Assembly: GCA_023212725.1 (NCBI GenBank)
Contig: JALBYF010000015.1
Location: forward strand, 231,898 to 295,897
Length of the DNA: 64,000 nucleotides
Source of the DNA: Tranzscheliella williamsii
Lineage: Eukaryota; Basidiomycota; Ustilaginomycetes; Ustilaginales; Ustilaginaceae
Reading direction: 5' to 3'
Shown piece by piece: positions 20,093 through 30,189 of this stretch (position 1 is the first letter of the stretch; each line of letters begins with the position of its first letter). Position numbers and translations under genes: made by a program. Below the pieces are notes generated by a model. It was given only the letters and a program-made list of their open reading frames with translations, was not told the DNA's origin and searched no databases.

Positions 20093-23000
20093 ATGACGGC
20101 CGGAGGATTGAGTATCCTCACTTCCATGTCGGCGGAACCTGGCATGCACAGCCCCTTCTCCATACAGCATCCTCTCTTTAGAGAAGAGGCCCAATCGCAG
20201 GCGTCCGGTTCGAGCTCTCGGTCTCACGCGGTTACATCACCGCAACGGTCCCCCTCTTTCTCCCCCAACGATTCCATTGGCGGGAAGAACGACGCGCTGC
20301 TAGCAGCCCTTGCCGGTTCCGCCACCACTTCTCCGCCGGCACCGCCTTCGAAATCTCGCCCGGGAGCTACTCTCTCGTCGCTGGATGTCGGTGCCAACAC
20401 AGGCTCCGGCTTCTCTGCCACCAGCAACTTCGCCAGTAACTCGGGCGGCAGCTCTGCCAATCGCACTTACGGCTCGGCGAATGGCGGCTCGCGCGACAAT
20501 GGCTCCGGCGCCGACGGTCAGGGTGGAAATGCTGGTGGGTCCGGCGGAGGTGGCCAAGAGGGCTCGATGGATTCGTCGGGCAAAGAGGGTGGCAAGAAGT
20601 CCAATCCGCTCGTCGATCTGCTTGAAACAGAAGCTGCCTATGTTTCTGAGCTTGGCAAGATCATCAAGAAGGTCGCAGCAGCATGGTCTCGGTCCAACTT
20701 CCCGCCGCCCGAGCTAGATATCATGTTTCGTAACATTGAGGCTATCTATCGTGCCAACCGTAGTTTTATGAAGTTGCTCAAGGAGATTGGACCGAGCCCA
20801 TCGTCGCCGAAGGCGCTTGGCGATCTGCTGATGAAGTGGGTGGATGACCTCGAAGGTCCGTATTCACGTTACTGCGACAACTACCTGGCCGACTTTGATT
20901 CCTGGGCTACCGTTCAAAACAATGCTCGGCTTTTTACCTTGTTGACCGAGATCTCAGCCTCGCACAATACGGATGGTAGCCCTGTCACTTTCAGCGACAA
21001 AAAACGCGATCCCAACGAACCTTGGACGCTGGATGCTTTGTTCGCTCTGCCGCACATTCGGCTCAAGTACTACAAAAAGCTCTATTCACGCCTGCTCAAG
21101 AGCACCCAACCTGGACGAAGCGATCACAGATTGCTCGTCGGCGCCAATGCCAGGCTAGATGACTTAGTCAATAAGTCTAAGCGAAGGCTCGCTGTCTCGG
21201 TCTTGGATGAGGCTGCCAATCGAGGATCCCGCGACAGCTCGTTTGCAGAGAGTAACGCCACCGAAACATCACCTCGCGATCGGGGTTCATCTGCCACCTC
21301 GGCCTCGGATGGTGGCGGCACCTTTCAGTCTCCAACGGCGCGACCACTGCAAACTACCGAGAAGAGCTACGACACATCCGTACTTTCACCCAGTTCGGAG
21401 CGGGCCCCAACACCCGGAGGTATGCCTCTTTTCAGCGCACCGTCAACTCAACTGAGCGCTCTTTCGCTGGATACATCTACTTCGATCCCCCCTTCTCGAC
21501 CGGAGCTGGTTCGTGTCCATTCCGAGGCGGCCAGCTTCCATGATACTGCCGGAGAAGACGCTCGCTCCTCCAAGGCAAACTCGCTTGAAATGCCCATCGA
21601 AAGTCTCGAAAAGCGGCTGGACACCTCGAAAACCGTTGACATCTTTACTATGAAACCGAAAAAGTGTCAGCTACAGATTCACCCGCCCAGCTTACCCTTC
21701 TCACGCACACTTCGAAAGTCGGCGGATGTCGTCATTCACTTTACTCCCTCCAGCGGTGGACCCGAGATCAGCATTCGCCGAGCTCACATCTTTCTGCTGA
21801 CAGATCTTTTTCTCGTCTGCGAGCGCATGACGCCCAGCGAGAAAGCTGAAAGAGCAGGTGTTGGTCTCGGGCCCGACATGTGGCTTCTTTACCCACCCCT
21901 TGCTGGAAAACATCTGCGGGTGAGCGACATGGGTGGGCAGGGTAACATGCTTTCGATTCTCATTCTCAAGAAAGAGAGGCTCACGATCCATACCGAGTCT
22001 CGGGAAGCCAAAGAAGACTGGCTGCGACATTTCGACGAATGCCAGCAATTCGCCGCCACTTTGGGTCTCAAAGTTAAGACTGGCCCAACTCTGCCCATCC
22101 CTGGCGCGTCCGTCTCTCCCAGCTCGATAGCATCCGGCCATGGCAACCTGAATACGCCAGGGTTATCCCCTGCCATCTCGGTGACGCCCTCGTCAGCGAA
22201 CGATCACGACATGGGCGCACCTGTTTTGAACGCAGGCGAGCCAAGTTCGCCTTCATTAGCTTCGCCAGATCTATCGAGACAGACCTCCTTCAACTCGGTC
22301 GCCTCTTTTCCCAAGCTGCCTCCAGCCGGCTCTCCTGACAGGCACGCTTTCCCACCCCTCTCGGGTGCCCCGCCTCGTTCGCCCTTGCCGTCGCATCCCA
22401 ACGCACCGCCCCCACCAGGCATGCCAGCCTTCATGAATGGCAGACCCCCGCAGCACGGAGGTCCTCCGATGCGTCCAGGTACGATGGCGCCTAGTACTGG
22501 CATGTTTTCGCCAGAGACAAGCCCTGCAGCTGGACCTGTGCGGGTTGCTCCTGGAGGCTTCGTCCCTCATGGACCGGGCTATATGGGTCGTCCTCCGTCC
22601 ATGATGCAGGAGGCAAACATGCCACCTCGCCCTCCAGGAGGCTCGGCGGCTGGGATGAGGGGCCCACCACCGCCAGGTGGTCCACAGGGTCTACCTCATC
22701 GCGGAGCTCCAAGCCCTCTTCCAGGGCAGGGGCCTCACGGAATGGGTGCAGGCGGACCCGCTTCAAGTCCGGGCTTCGGACCGACTCGAGGACCTGGATT
22801 TGGACCTGGACCACGACCAGGCATGGCGGGCGGAGGGCCTCCCTTTATGAACGGTGCGCGGCCACGGCTCCCGCCGTTGCCCCCTGCCTCTCCATCCTGG
22901 AATCCGCAGCAGAATGGGGGATCTCGGGAACCGGCCCGACGACCCTCTGCGCCGAATCTGCGACAACCTTCTCAGGGATCTTCGGGCGAGCGAACCTCGG

Positions 23001-23518
23001 ACGAAGCAAACGGACTGTCGGGAGGATTTATGCGATCACGTTCCGTCTCAAGCACGGGTTCAACGGGGCCCAAGCTTCCTTCAGCAATGATGAAGGAGGG
23101 ACGGGGCAGAGATGCGGGAGGCAATGACATCTCGCCGCCCGGGAGCCCTACAGGAAAGAAGGAACCGTTCCGGAGCACAGTCTCTGCACAGATGCGGTGC
23201 AAGCTGTTCCTCAAGCAAGGACACGCGCAGTGGAAGTCACTGGGAAACGCCCGCTTGAAACTATACCACATCTTGCCGGACAATATCCGGCAGCTGGTGG
23301 TGGAGAATGATCGCAAGACGCTGATTTCGACAATCGTCCTTACCGATGGAGTCGAGAGGGTCGGTAAGGTCGGAGTGGCGCTCGAGCTCAGCGATCGCGG
23401 CAACCGGACGGGCATCGTCTACATGCTGCAGATGCGAAGCGAAGAATCGGCGGGCGGTCTGTTCGGACAGCTGCTGGAAGGCAGCGACCGGACCGCTATT
23501 GCTGCGCCTGGGCGCTGA
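20093..23518 (+). CDS. Rho guanine nucleotide exchange factor (DH-PH) with Pro-rich region
   Basis: Single-exon, 1141-residue protein. After a Ser/Gly-rich N-terminus, a Dbl-homology domain spans about residues 170-375 (NPLVDLLETEAAYVSELGKI, helix alpha-1 of RhoGEF domains; later HIRLKYYKKLYSRLLKSTQP). A split-looking PH domain follows at about 520-650 (KPKKCQLQIHPPS ... HIFLLTDLFLVCERM ... DWLRHF). A long Pro/Gly-rich, presumably disordered segment (about 740-985) could bind SH3 domains. The last ~110 residues (MRCKLFLKQGHAQWKSLGNA onward) look like a second PH/RanBD-like fold. It lacks the CH and PB1 domains of Cdc24, so it is a different Rho/Cdc42/Rac activator; the specific GTPase is not deducible. 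ATG at 20093; a second in-frame ATG occurs 11 codons later. Confidence 0.85.
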   Translation: MTAGGLSILTSMSAEPGMHSPFSIQHPLFREEAQSQASGSSSRSHAVTSPQRSPSFSPNDSIGGKNDALLAALAGSATTSPPAPPSKSRPGATLSSLDVGANTGSGFSATSNFASNSGGSSANRTYGSANGGSRDNGSGADGQGGNAGGSGGGGQEGSMDSSGKEGGKKSNPLVDLLETEAAYVSELGKIIKKVAAAWSRSNFPPPELDIMFRNIEAIYRANRSFMKLLKEIGPSPSSPKALGDLLMKWVDDLEGPYSRYCDNYLADFDSWATVQNNARLFTLLTEISASHNTDGSPVTFSDKKRDPNEPWTLDALFALPHIRLKYYKKLYSRLLKSTQPGRSDHRLLVGANARLDDLVNKSKRRLAVSVLDEAANRGSRDSSFAESNATETSPRDRGSSATSASDGGGTFQSPTARPLQTTEKSYDTSVLSPSSERAPTPGGMPLFSAPSTQLSALSLDTSTSIPPSRPELVRVHSEAASFHDTAGEDARSSKANSLEMPIESLEKRLDTSKTVDIFTMKPKKCQLQIHPPSLPFSRTLRKSADVVIHFTPSSGGPEISIRRAHIFLLTDLFLVCERMTPSEKAERAGVGLGPDMWLLYPPLAGKHLRVSDMGGQGNMLSILILKKERLTIHTESREAKEDWLRHFDECQQFAATLGLKVKTGPTLPIPGASVSPSSIASGHGNLNTPGLSPAISVTPSSANDHDMGAPVLNAGEPSSPSLASPDLSRQTSFNSVASFPKLPPAGSPDRHAFPPLSGAPPRSPLPSHPNAPPPPGMPAFMNGRPPQHGGPPMRPGTMAPSTGMFSPETSPAAGPVRVAPGGFVPHGPGYMGRPPSMMQEANMPPRPPGGSAAGMRGPPPPGGPQGLPHRGAPSPLPGQGPHGMGAGGPASSPGFGPTRGPGFGPGPRPGMAGGGPPFMNGARPRLPPLPPASPSWNPQQNGGSREPARRPSAPNLRQPSQGSSGERTSDEANGLSGGFMRSRSVSSTGSTGPKLPSAMMKEGRGRDAGGNDISPPGSPTGKKEPFRSTVSAQMRCKLFLKQGHAQWKSLGNARLKLYHILPDNIRQLVVENDRKTLISTIVLTDGVERVGKVGVALELSDRGNRTGIVYMLQMRSEESAGGLFGQLLEGSDRTAIAAPGR

Positions 23519-24112
23519 TTGCCTCGGCGCAACCGCAATAGATATGCCACGATGTTCCCCTTTCTCGTCCCTGCCGCTTCCTCGCAGGCGATGCTGTTTC
23601 ACCTTGGCTCGTCTCCCCTGCCTATGCGGTCTGTACATGATGGATCGACGCGCACCTTCACAAGTAGTGACGCAGCTTGGACTGCTGGGAGCCCAGACCC
23701 ATAGCTGGCTCGCGCACAACTGAACCCAGACACCTCCTTGGTCCGGCCTCGGAGCGCCGGCTGCGCTCCCCACGCCGTTTCGCTCTTACGGCCCCATGAC
23801 GGGGGAGAGCGGAGGCGGTTGCCCTGTTTCTCTTGCATAGTTACATCCACTTGTCACCTATCAATGCGATTGTCTCTCGTTCGTTCGCGCAGCGTGCTCT
23901 TTGTGCGCGCACGCCGTAAGCGGCTGCCAAGCTTGCCCGCGTGCGCTGCCCACACCCCCGCCTCAGGCACCGTTCTTCTGGCAGGCCGGCTCGCCCTTGC
24001 TAGCGGGTCGATAGCGGGTCGATAGTGGGTGGATAAGGGGCGGGTAGGTTGCGGGTGAGTGCTAGAGTACAAGGCGGCCTGGTCACGGGTGCGGGAGTGG
24101 GGGTGGAGCGGG
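23519..24112. other. Convergent intergenic region RhoGEF / histone-fold gene
   Basis: 3' regions of two convergent genes. It includes a short direct repeat AGCGGGTCGAT at about 24002-24023. No gene seen. Confidence 0.5.
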
Positions 24113-24766
24113 CTAGGGCTCCTCGTCCATCGGGTCGGCTTCGGCTTCCGAGGTGGGAGGGTGCGAGTTGTCGGGGGCAGGCTGGGGTGCGCTCTTGGCC
24201 TTTTTCTTCGAGGGAGGCTTCTTGCGGGGTGGTTTGGGGGCAGCGGGTGCCTGCTGCTCGTCGTCGGCTTCGTCGGGGGCGTCTTCCTCGTCGTCCTCTT
24301 GCTCGTCGTCGTCTTGGGCAGCGACGTCGTCTTCGTCCTCCAGCGTGCCCTCGAGGATCATGGTCTCCTCCTGCTGCTTCTGGTTGAGCTTTTCGGTGCG
24401 TGCCTCCAACGCGGTGGAGAGGGCGACGGGCGTCGGGATGGCGTCCTTGAGAAAGTCGAGGTACTCGTTCTGCTGCACGGCGCGCGACAGATCCTTGTAC
24501 TGCACAATCTTCCGCTTGTCCAGCCTGGCGTTGGTGTACGCTTCGTCGGTGAGCTTCTTGATAAACAACTCGGTGGCCATGCTGACCAGGAAGGTAGCTT
24601 CGCGCGAGCAGATATCCACGTCGCGGTCCGCCTTGATGATCCTCTGCACTCGCGCCGTCGGGAAGACAGACGCGCCACGGCTGCGCCCCTGCGCCGACTT
24701 GCCAGCAGCCACGCCTGTCTCTGCGTCCACATCGGGAGAATCTGCCCCTGTGCGTTCGCTCATCAT
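24113..24766 (-). CDS. Histone-fold protein, Dpb3/POLE4-CHRAC1-like
   Basis: A 217-residue protein. The histone-fold domain (about residues 30-115) contains PTARVQRIIKADRDVDICS, the helix ATFLVSMATELFIKKLTDEA and DKRKIVQYKDLSRAVQQNE, ending FLKDAIPTP. This pattern fits the NF-YC/Dpb3/CHRAC1 branch: these proteins pair with a Dpb4/CHRAC17-type partner in DNA polymerase epsilon or in the ISW2/CHRAC remodeller. The C-terminal half is very acidic (EDEDDVAAQDDDEQEDDEED) followed by a Lys/Pro-rich segment, a layout also seen in yeast Dpb3. Which complex it serves is undecided. The frame is open upstream to a GTG, but the first ATGs are at 24764-24766 and 24761-24763, giving MMSERTG; I use the former. 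Confidence 0.75.
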   Translation of the reverse strand: MMSERTGADSPDVDAETGVAAGKSAQGRSRGASVFPTARVQRIIKADRDVDICSREATFLVSMATELFIKKLTDEAYTNARLDKRKIVQYKDLSRAVQQNEYLDFLKDAIPTPVALSTALEARTEKLNQKQQEETMILEGTLEDEDDVAAQDDDEQEDDEEDAPDEADDEQQAPAAPKPPRKKPPSKKKAKSAPQPAPDNSHPPTSEAEADPMDEEP

Positions 24767-24879
24767 GTAGCGTACGGCCAGCAGTGGAGAGCGAGGGCCG
24801 GTGGTAGCAGAGCAGGTGTGGTAAAGAAGACCACCGCACCGCACACGCGTAGAAAGAGCTCTTTTGTCGTTATTCACTG

Positions 24880-24906
24880 TTATTCACTCGATGTCGCAGT
24901 GAATAA
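24880..24906. other. Perfect 9-bp inverted repeat TTATTCACT / AGTGAATAA
   Basis: TTATTCACT (24880-24888), nine-base spacer, AGTGAATAA (24898-24906); an additional half-site TTATTCACT begins at 24870. It lies about 115-140 bp upstream of the histone-fold gene, so it may be a binding site or hairpin. Confidence 0.5.
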
Positions 24907-25029
24907 TGTGATCCCAAATCAATTAACGCGTCGACCGCGTCAAGTCCGCTCCTCCTCTCCATCGACTGTGACGTGACTGAGTCGATTAGATTCATGACTA
25001 CCTATGTGACTTTGCAAGGTGACGAGTCG

Positions 25030-25115
25030 ACCAACAGTGAATGTGACTGAATCTGAATGTGAGCTGTGACTGTGACTGTGCCTGTGACTGTGATTGCGAT
25101 CGTGACAGCGACGGT
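25030..25115. repeat. GTGACT-type degenerate hexamer repeat
   Basis: Runs of GTGACT, GTGACTGT, CTGTGACT and related variants, in the upstream region of MLH1. Simple-sequence expansion; function unknown. Confidence 0.7.
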
Positions 25116-25221
25116 GGCTTTGGCCATCGAACCTTTGGCTACAATCACAAAACTCAGCTTTTCCAAGCAAGGCGGCTGCTTCTTTGGTGAGGCGTGCGCA
25201 GCAGATCAGACGAGAACCACC

Positions 25222-25233
25222 ATGGACCGCTAG
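25222..25233 (+). promoter_or_regulatory. Minimal upstream ORF (3 codons plus stop) before MLH1
   Basis: ATG GAC CGC TAG in an optimal context (CCACCATGG), followed at once by a second out-of-frame ORF (ATG at 25234, stop ending 25269). Both end before the preferred MLH1 ATG at 25280, so they could lower or regulate translation if the transcript starts upstream. Confidence 0.45.
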
Positions 25234-25279
25234 ATGGATGGCTACCACCATCTTAGTATCTGCACGTAACGAAAGCACG

Positions 25280-27783
25280 ATGGATGCCACCGCCAGCATG
25301 GAAGAAGACCACGATCAGCCCGCGCTGTCCTCCGAGGCAGAGTCAGCCCGCTATCGCCCCATCAAGAAGCTCGAGGAGAGCGTGGTCAACCGCATAGCAG
25401 CGGGCGAGATCATCCACCGCCCCGCCAATGCGCTCAAAGAGCTCATCGAAAACTCGCTCGACGCCGGCGCCACCATCATCCGCATCACCCTCAAGGAAGG
25501 TGGCATCAAGATGCTCCAGATCCAGGACAACGGCTCGGGTATCCGCCCTGCCGATCTCCCGCTCCTCTGCGAGCGCTTCGCCACCTCCAAGCTCCGCGCT
25601 TTCGACGATCTCAACAGCATGTCCACCTTTGGCTTCCGAGGCGAAGCACTGGCAAGCATCAGCTACGTAACCGCCTCCCTGCATGTCATTTCCAAAACCC
25701 GCGATCAGGAATGCGCCTACAAAGCCTACTATGCCAATGGCGCACTCGCCCCGCCCAAACCAGGGCAAAGCTCGGAACCAAAGCAATGCGCCGGTACCGA
25801 CGGCACCTTGATCACAGCAGAGGACCTCTTCTACAATGTCCCCCAGCGCAGGAGGGCCCTGAGGAGCGCCGCAGATGAGTACAACAGAGCGCTCGATATC
25901 GTCTCCAAGTACGCTGTCCACTATGGAGGCAGAGGCATCGGCTTTGTTTGCCGTAAGGCCTCCAGCAACGCCACCGATCTGAATAGCCCCTCGTCCCCGA
26001 CCAACACCACACTCGACACCATTCGCTTACTTCATGGCAATGCCGTCGCCCGTGAGCTCGTTCAGCTCGACTCGGTCAGCGATCAACGGCTTGGATTCAC
26101 AGTCCAGGGCTGGATCAGTGGCGCAAACTGGAGCAGCAAGCGTACCACCATGCTCTGCTTTATCAACAACCGGCTCGTCGACTGCCCTCTGCTCAAACGA
26201 TCCCTTGAGGCCCTCTACTCGACTTTGCTGCCCAAGGGCGGCCACCCTTGGATCTACCTGTCGCTTTCCATCAACCCAGCCAATGTTGACGTCAATGTCC
26301 ACCCTACAAAGAAAGAAGTCCACTTCCTCAACGAGGATGAGATCGTCGAAGTGATCTGCCAAGCCGCACAAAACAAACTCGCTGGCGCCAACTCCAGCCG
26401 CGCTTTCAGCTTTTCGCAAGCCGTCCTGCCCATCATCCCGAAAGAGCCGCGTGCATCTAGCCAGCTCAATGCTCCCCCACGTAGTGGCGACGATCCGCAC
26501 CCGTATCCAGAGACGTCAACTACCAGCGAAAGGAGAAGGAGCAGCAGCAGCAGCGTCACAGGCGCCCCGCTCTCATCGTCGAAAGGCTACCCTCAGCACC
26601 TTGTTCGCGTGGATGCTAAGGTAAGAACACTTGATTCTATGTTGGCTTCCACATCCCAAGCAGGTCCGCAGTCCTCATCCGCAGCGACACTGGGCAAGAG
26701 AAAGGCACAAGACCTCGTTATACAGCAAGATTCTTCTTCCGAGTCTCCTCACGAGCCGCAGGAAGAGGCCCCGTCGGCAAAAAGCACCGCAGTCCAAGCA
26801 GGTCCTGGCAAGAAGAGCAGACAGCCGACCACGCGAATCACCGACTCGCCTTGCTCACTCTCCTCCATACAGCACTTGCGGGATCAGATGACCAAATTCC
26901 AGCATCGAAATCTGGCCGAAATCGTCCAAAACCACACCTACGTAGGCGTGGTGGACCTGGCACGTGGACTTAGCCTGATCCAGCACGAGACCAAGCTTCT
27001 GCTTGTCAACCACGATGCTTTCATACAGGAGTTTGCCTACCACTTGATTCTGCGGCAGTTTGGCAAGCTACAACGGCTCCGGCTGGATCCGGCTCCCAGC
27101 CTGGACGAACTCGTACTGCTCGGACTCGAGTTGACAGAGGGGGCATCGAAAGCAGATGGCCAGGATATGGCCCGCGCCAAAGCCAAGATCGTCGACGTGC
27201 TGCTCGAGCACGCAGAGATGCTGGAAGAGTACTTTTCCTTCTGCCTCGGCGCGGATCAACGGACGCTCACAGCGCTTCCGAACCTCCTGCCCGGTGGCAG
27301 CGCAGGGCCCGGCGCCGACCCGTGTGCCTTGGTCCTGGATCGACTGCCGCAGCTCCTGCTGCGGCTCGCGATGCGAGTCCACTGGGACGACGAGGAGAGG
27401 TGCTTTGAGACGTTTGCCCGGCAGCTCGCCTGGGCGTGTCTGCCGTCTGCGCTGGACGACGCCGCGGCCGAGTGCGAACAGTCTGGCGACGCTGACGCCG
27501 ACGACGCCGCTGGACCACGCCGCGCCGAGGCCGACCGAACACGCAAGAAGATCCAGCACCTGTGGTTCGACAACATGTCCAAATCCAAGGGGCGGTACTT
27601 GCCGAGCAAGGAGACCAACGACTATGTGGTGCAGGTAGCCAAGCTGCCAGACCTGTGTAAGTGCATAGAGCTGCCCAACGTGCCAACCGAGCTACGTAGG
27701 CCACTCTGGTTACTGACATTTGGCCGATTCCAATGCCTGCTTTTGGCCACTGCGTCGCAGACCGCGTCTTTGAACGCTGTTGA
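25280..27783 (+). CDS. MLH1: DNA mismatch repair protein MLH1, 2 exons
   Basis: Exons 25280-27656 and 27761-27783 give 799 residues. The N-terminal GHKL ATPase has all motifs: ELIENSLDAG (E57, N58), DNGSGI, FATSKL and TFGFRGEALAS; then the transducer domain with NPANVDVNVHPTKKEV. A Ser-rich linker leads to the C-terminal dimerisation domain (QNHTYVGVVDLARGLSLIQH ... HLILRQFGKL). A 104 bp intron (GTAAGT...GCAG) splits a Tyr codon; splicing yields LPDLYRVFERC and stop, the invariant MLH1 terminus whose last Cys contributes to the MutL-alpha endonuclease site. Reading through the intron instead gives an unrelated tail. Start: ATG 25280 has A at -3 and G at +4; the in-frame ATG at 25238 has a poor context. 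MLH1 pairs with PMS1 in mismatch repair. It converges on ALG11, 117 bp away. Confidence 0.95.
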
Positions 27784-27900
27784 CCGTTGCCGAACCGCCA
27801 CATTGCCACTGTGCCGTCTGGGTCATTATTGTTTTGTGAGCTGAGCATGGATGTGTCTGTGTTGGCGCGAGGGAGGCTTAGTTGAGCGCGCCTTAGGCGG

Positions 27901-29760
27901 TCATTGAGCGCGGCGTGCCTTGGCGTTGCGGGCCTTGAGGAGGGGCTGCCAGAGGAGCTTGTCCCAGTTGCTGGTGAAGGCGTCGCGGCCGAAGGCGTCA
28001 GACGCGCGCTGGCGGGCTCTGGTGCGGATGGGGAGGGCAGCTGCGTCGTCCATGTCGAGGATCTGAGCGAGGCGGGAGGCGAATTCTTGGACGCCGATGG
28101 CGTGGAAGCCGGTGGGCTGGTCTGGCTGGAGGGGGGGTGCGATGTCGAGGAAGGGGCCAGCGGAGCGGTGGCTGAGGGTGACGAGGCCAGCGGCCATGAA
28201 CTCGACGACGTTGATGCCGAAGTGTTCGTCCTGCATCGTGCTGAGGCCGACCGAGGCGCGCGCGAGGGTTGCGAGCACGGTGGGATAGTCTGCATTGACG
28301 ACGAGCTCGACGTGCGGGGTAAGCGCGAGCTGGTCGGCAAGGATGCGCAGCATGGCGATGCGCTTCTCGTCCGCCTCGTTGCGCGAGCTGCCGACCATGA
28401 CCAGCCGCACCGCCTCGTTGCCCGCGGACGCGTCGAAGAGATCCGGCCGCGCGTCCAACAAAGCCTTGAGGATATACAGCTGCGTGATATGCTCCTTCTC
28501 CGGCCGAAACTGCGCCAGGCTCACCACCCACCGCCGCCGCCCCGCCAGCGGGAAGTCCACCAGCCGCGCCGTGTCGCACGGCGGATAGACAATCCCAACG
28601 CCCGCGGGCGCGCGCGACCCCAGCAGCTGGTCAATGTGGTTCTTGGTCCAGGTGCCGTTGACCACAATCGTGTCCGCCCGGCGCAGCGCCCACGCGTAAA
28701 GCCGCGCAAAGATGCGGTAGTAGGCCAGCTTGACGGTAGTCCGTAGCCAGCTGTTGGCGGTGCCTTCGGCGTTGGTGTGGCCCTTTTGCCGCGTCTCGAC
28801 GCGGCGGAGCATGTCGGTGCTGATGACCGGGTAGTGGATGTAGGCGCCGATCGGGCACGTCTTGCTGAAGAGCCGCACGATGGGGAAGGTGAACGCATAG
28901 CCCATCGTGTCGACAAAGACGTCCGGGATCAGCTGCGACATGGCCTCGAAGCCGAGCCACATGCTCCCGTAGCTCTGCCCCAGCAGCGTCCAGCTCTTCC
29001 ACGTGCCATCTTCCACCATCCACCTGCGTCTGAGCGGCACGAGGGCGATGGTGCCCGGGTCCAGCTGGATGCCGAAGCGCGCGCCCGCCTTGTGCAGGAT
29101 CTCCTCCTTGGACGACGCGGGAAAGTCGCCCGTGTAGATCACCATCACCGCCCGCGGATCCGTCGCCTGATGATACGCCACGGCTTCGTACAGGACCCGC
29201 TCGCCGCCGCCGCCTGCGTTGCAGTAAGGATGGAAAAAGCCGATAATGGTGCGAGCGCCTATTTCGCCGTCCTTCTGCTCTGCGGGCTCAGCTGCTGTCG
29301 CCGGCGCGGGCTTTTCGCGGATGCCGAGCTCCAGTAAGAGCTTGCGCCTGCGAGTCTTGTTGGTCCGCTTGAGCTTGCGCACCCCGCTTTCGAAAACCTG
29401 GATCGCGCCCACGAAAAGCGACATGGACAAAATTCCCAGAGGCAGGAAGACCGAGATGAGGGTCGATTTCAGCGACTGCCAAGATGTCTCCGTCCCGAGG
29501 AAGAACAGCATCGCGGGGGGACCGCCGTCGGCAGCGCCAGCCGCTGTTGGCGTGCTGGTCGTTGCCGCAGCGGGCGTGGCCGCAACTACACCAACCGGTG
29601 CAATGTGCAGTAGGAGCAGAGTAACCAGAACAGCGTAGGCGGTGCACCAACCACCTCGTGAGGTCGACGTCCGCCCTGACAGAGGTGACGCGGGAGGAAC
29701 CGCAATGGACTGCGGCGAGGCTGCCGGAGTCGAAGTCCTTTGTTGGCCCTTGGCCTCCAT
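27901..29760 (-). CDS. ALG11: GDP-Man:Man3GlcNAc2-PP-dolichol alpha-1,2-mannosyltransferase ALG11
   Basis: A 619-residue single-exon protein. An N-terminal hydrophobic segment (about 38-60) and a membrane anchor (about 101-123, LISVFLPLGILSMSLFVGAI) precede a GT4-type glycosyltransferase. Family hallmarks are GFFHPYCNAGGGGERVLYEAV (acceptor side), SMWLGFEAM, VFVDTMGYAFTFP, YIHYPVISTDML, and the GT4 donor-site region VSLAQFRPEKEH ... VGSSRN ... ARASVGLSTMQDEHFGINVVEFMAAG, which includes the conserved E-x7-E type motif. Alg11 adds the fourth and fifth mannoses on the cytosolic face of the ER during N-glycan precursor assembly. A long 95-residue N-terminal extension before the anchor is low complexity (Ala/Thr/Ser-rich). 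ATG at 29760. It shares a 429 bp divergent promoter with DAM1, with a TCTAACA motif at 29920. Confidence 0.94.
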   Translation of the reverse strand: MEAKGQQRTSTPAASPQSIAVPPASPLSGRTSTSRGGWCTAYAVLVTLLLLHIAPVGVVAATPAAATTSTPTAAGAADGGPPAMLFFLGTETSWQSLKSTLISVFLPLGILSMSLFVGAIQVFESGVRKLKRTNKTRRRKLLLELGIREKPAPATAAEPAEQKDGEIGARTIIGFFHPYCNAGGGGERVLYEAVAYHQATDPRAVMVIYTGDFPASSKEEILHKAGARFGIQLDPGTIALVPLRRRWMVEDGTWKSWTLLGQSYGSMWLGFEAMSQLIPDVFVDTMGYAFTFPIVRLFSKTCPIGAYIHYPVISTDMLRRVETRQKGHTNAEGTANSWLRTTVKLAYYRIFARLYAWALRRADTIVVNGTWTKNHIDQLLGSRAPAGVGIVYPPCDTARLVDFPLAGRRRWVVSLAQFRPEKEHITQLYILKALLDARPDLFDASAGNEAVRLVMVGSSRNEADEKRIAMLRILADQLALTPHVELVVNADYPTVLATLARASVGLSTMQDEHFGINVVEFMAAGLVTLSHRSAGPFLDIAPPLQPDQPTGFHAIGVQEFASRLAQILDMDDAAALPIRTRARQRASDAFGRDAFTSNWDKLLWQPLLKARNAKARRAQ

Positions 29761-30189
29761 AATGACGGCGTCGCCGTTGCCTGTCTGATGCTGGTCGAGA
29801 TCGAGCCAGCTGACGAAAACGTGCGGAGAGCAGAAGAAAGAAAGCGCGAGAACAAAGACAGACGCCCAAGAAGGTGTCCGGGAGCATCATGAGGAGGCAT
29901 GTGACACGTAGACTCGCACTCTAACATCCATTTTGGTTTTAGGCGGTGTTACTTTGCGTCACGTGGGGTCGCGACGCGCAGATGGCGGCCTATCAGCAAC
30001 GATCAGAGTAGCACTTTGGCACATCCATCGACCTCTCCATCCCGCCTTCACCACACAGCGCGGCCCGCACCCAACATCAGCACCGTCCAGCCCACCACAC
30101 CACCTATCGCAAGCAGAACAGAACTGTCTTGACGCAGATAGAATTTCCCTGTTCGAGCAGCTCTCGTCTACACGCGCGCGGCTCTCCTG
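29761..30189. other. Divergent promoter region ALG11 / DAM1
   Basis: Contains one CTCTAACAT motif copy (29919-29927) about 160 bp from ALG11 and 264 bp from DAM1. No gene seen. Confidence 0.6.
29919..29927. promoter_or_regulatory. CTCTAACAT motif copy
   Basis: Variant of the recurrent CGMTCTAACA motif in the ALG11/DAM1 divergent promoter. Confidence 0.4.

Larger units (their letters stand above)
24767..25279. other. Divergent intergenic region histone-fold gene / MLH1
   Basis: Contains a dyad (24880-24906), a TGAC/GTGACT-rich repetitive stretch (about 24965-25115) and the MLH1 leader with two tiny upstream ORFs (25222-25233 and 25234-25269). No further gene. Confidence 0.6.
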
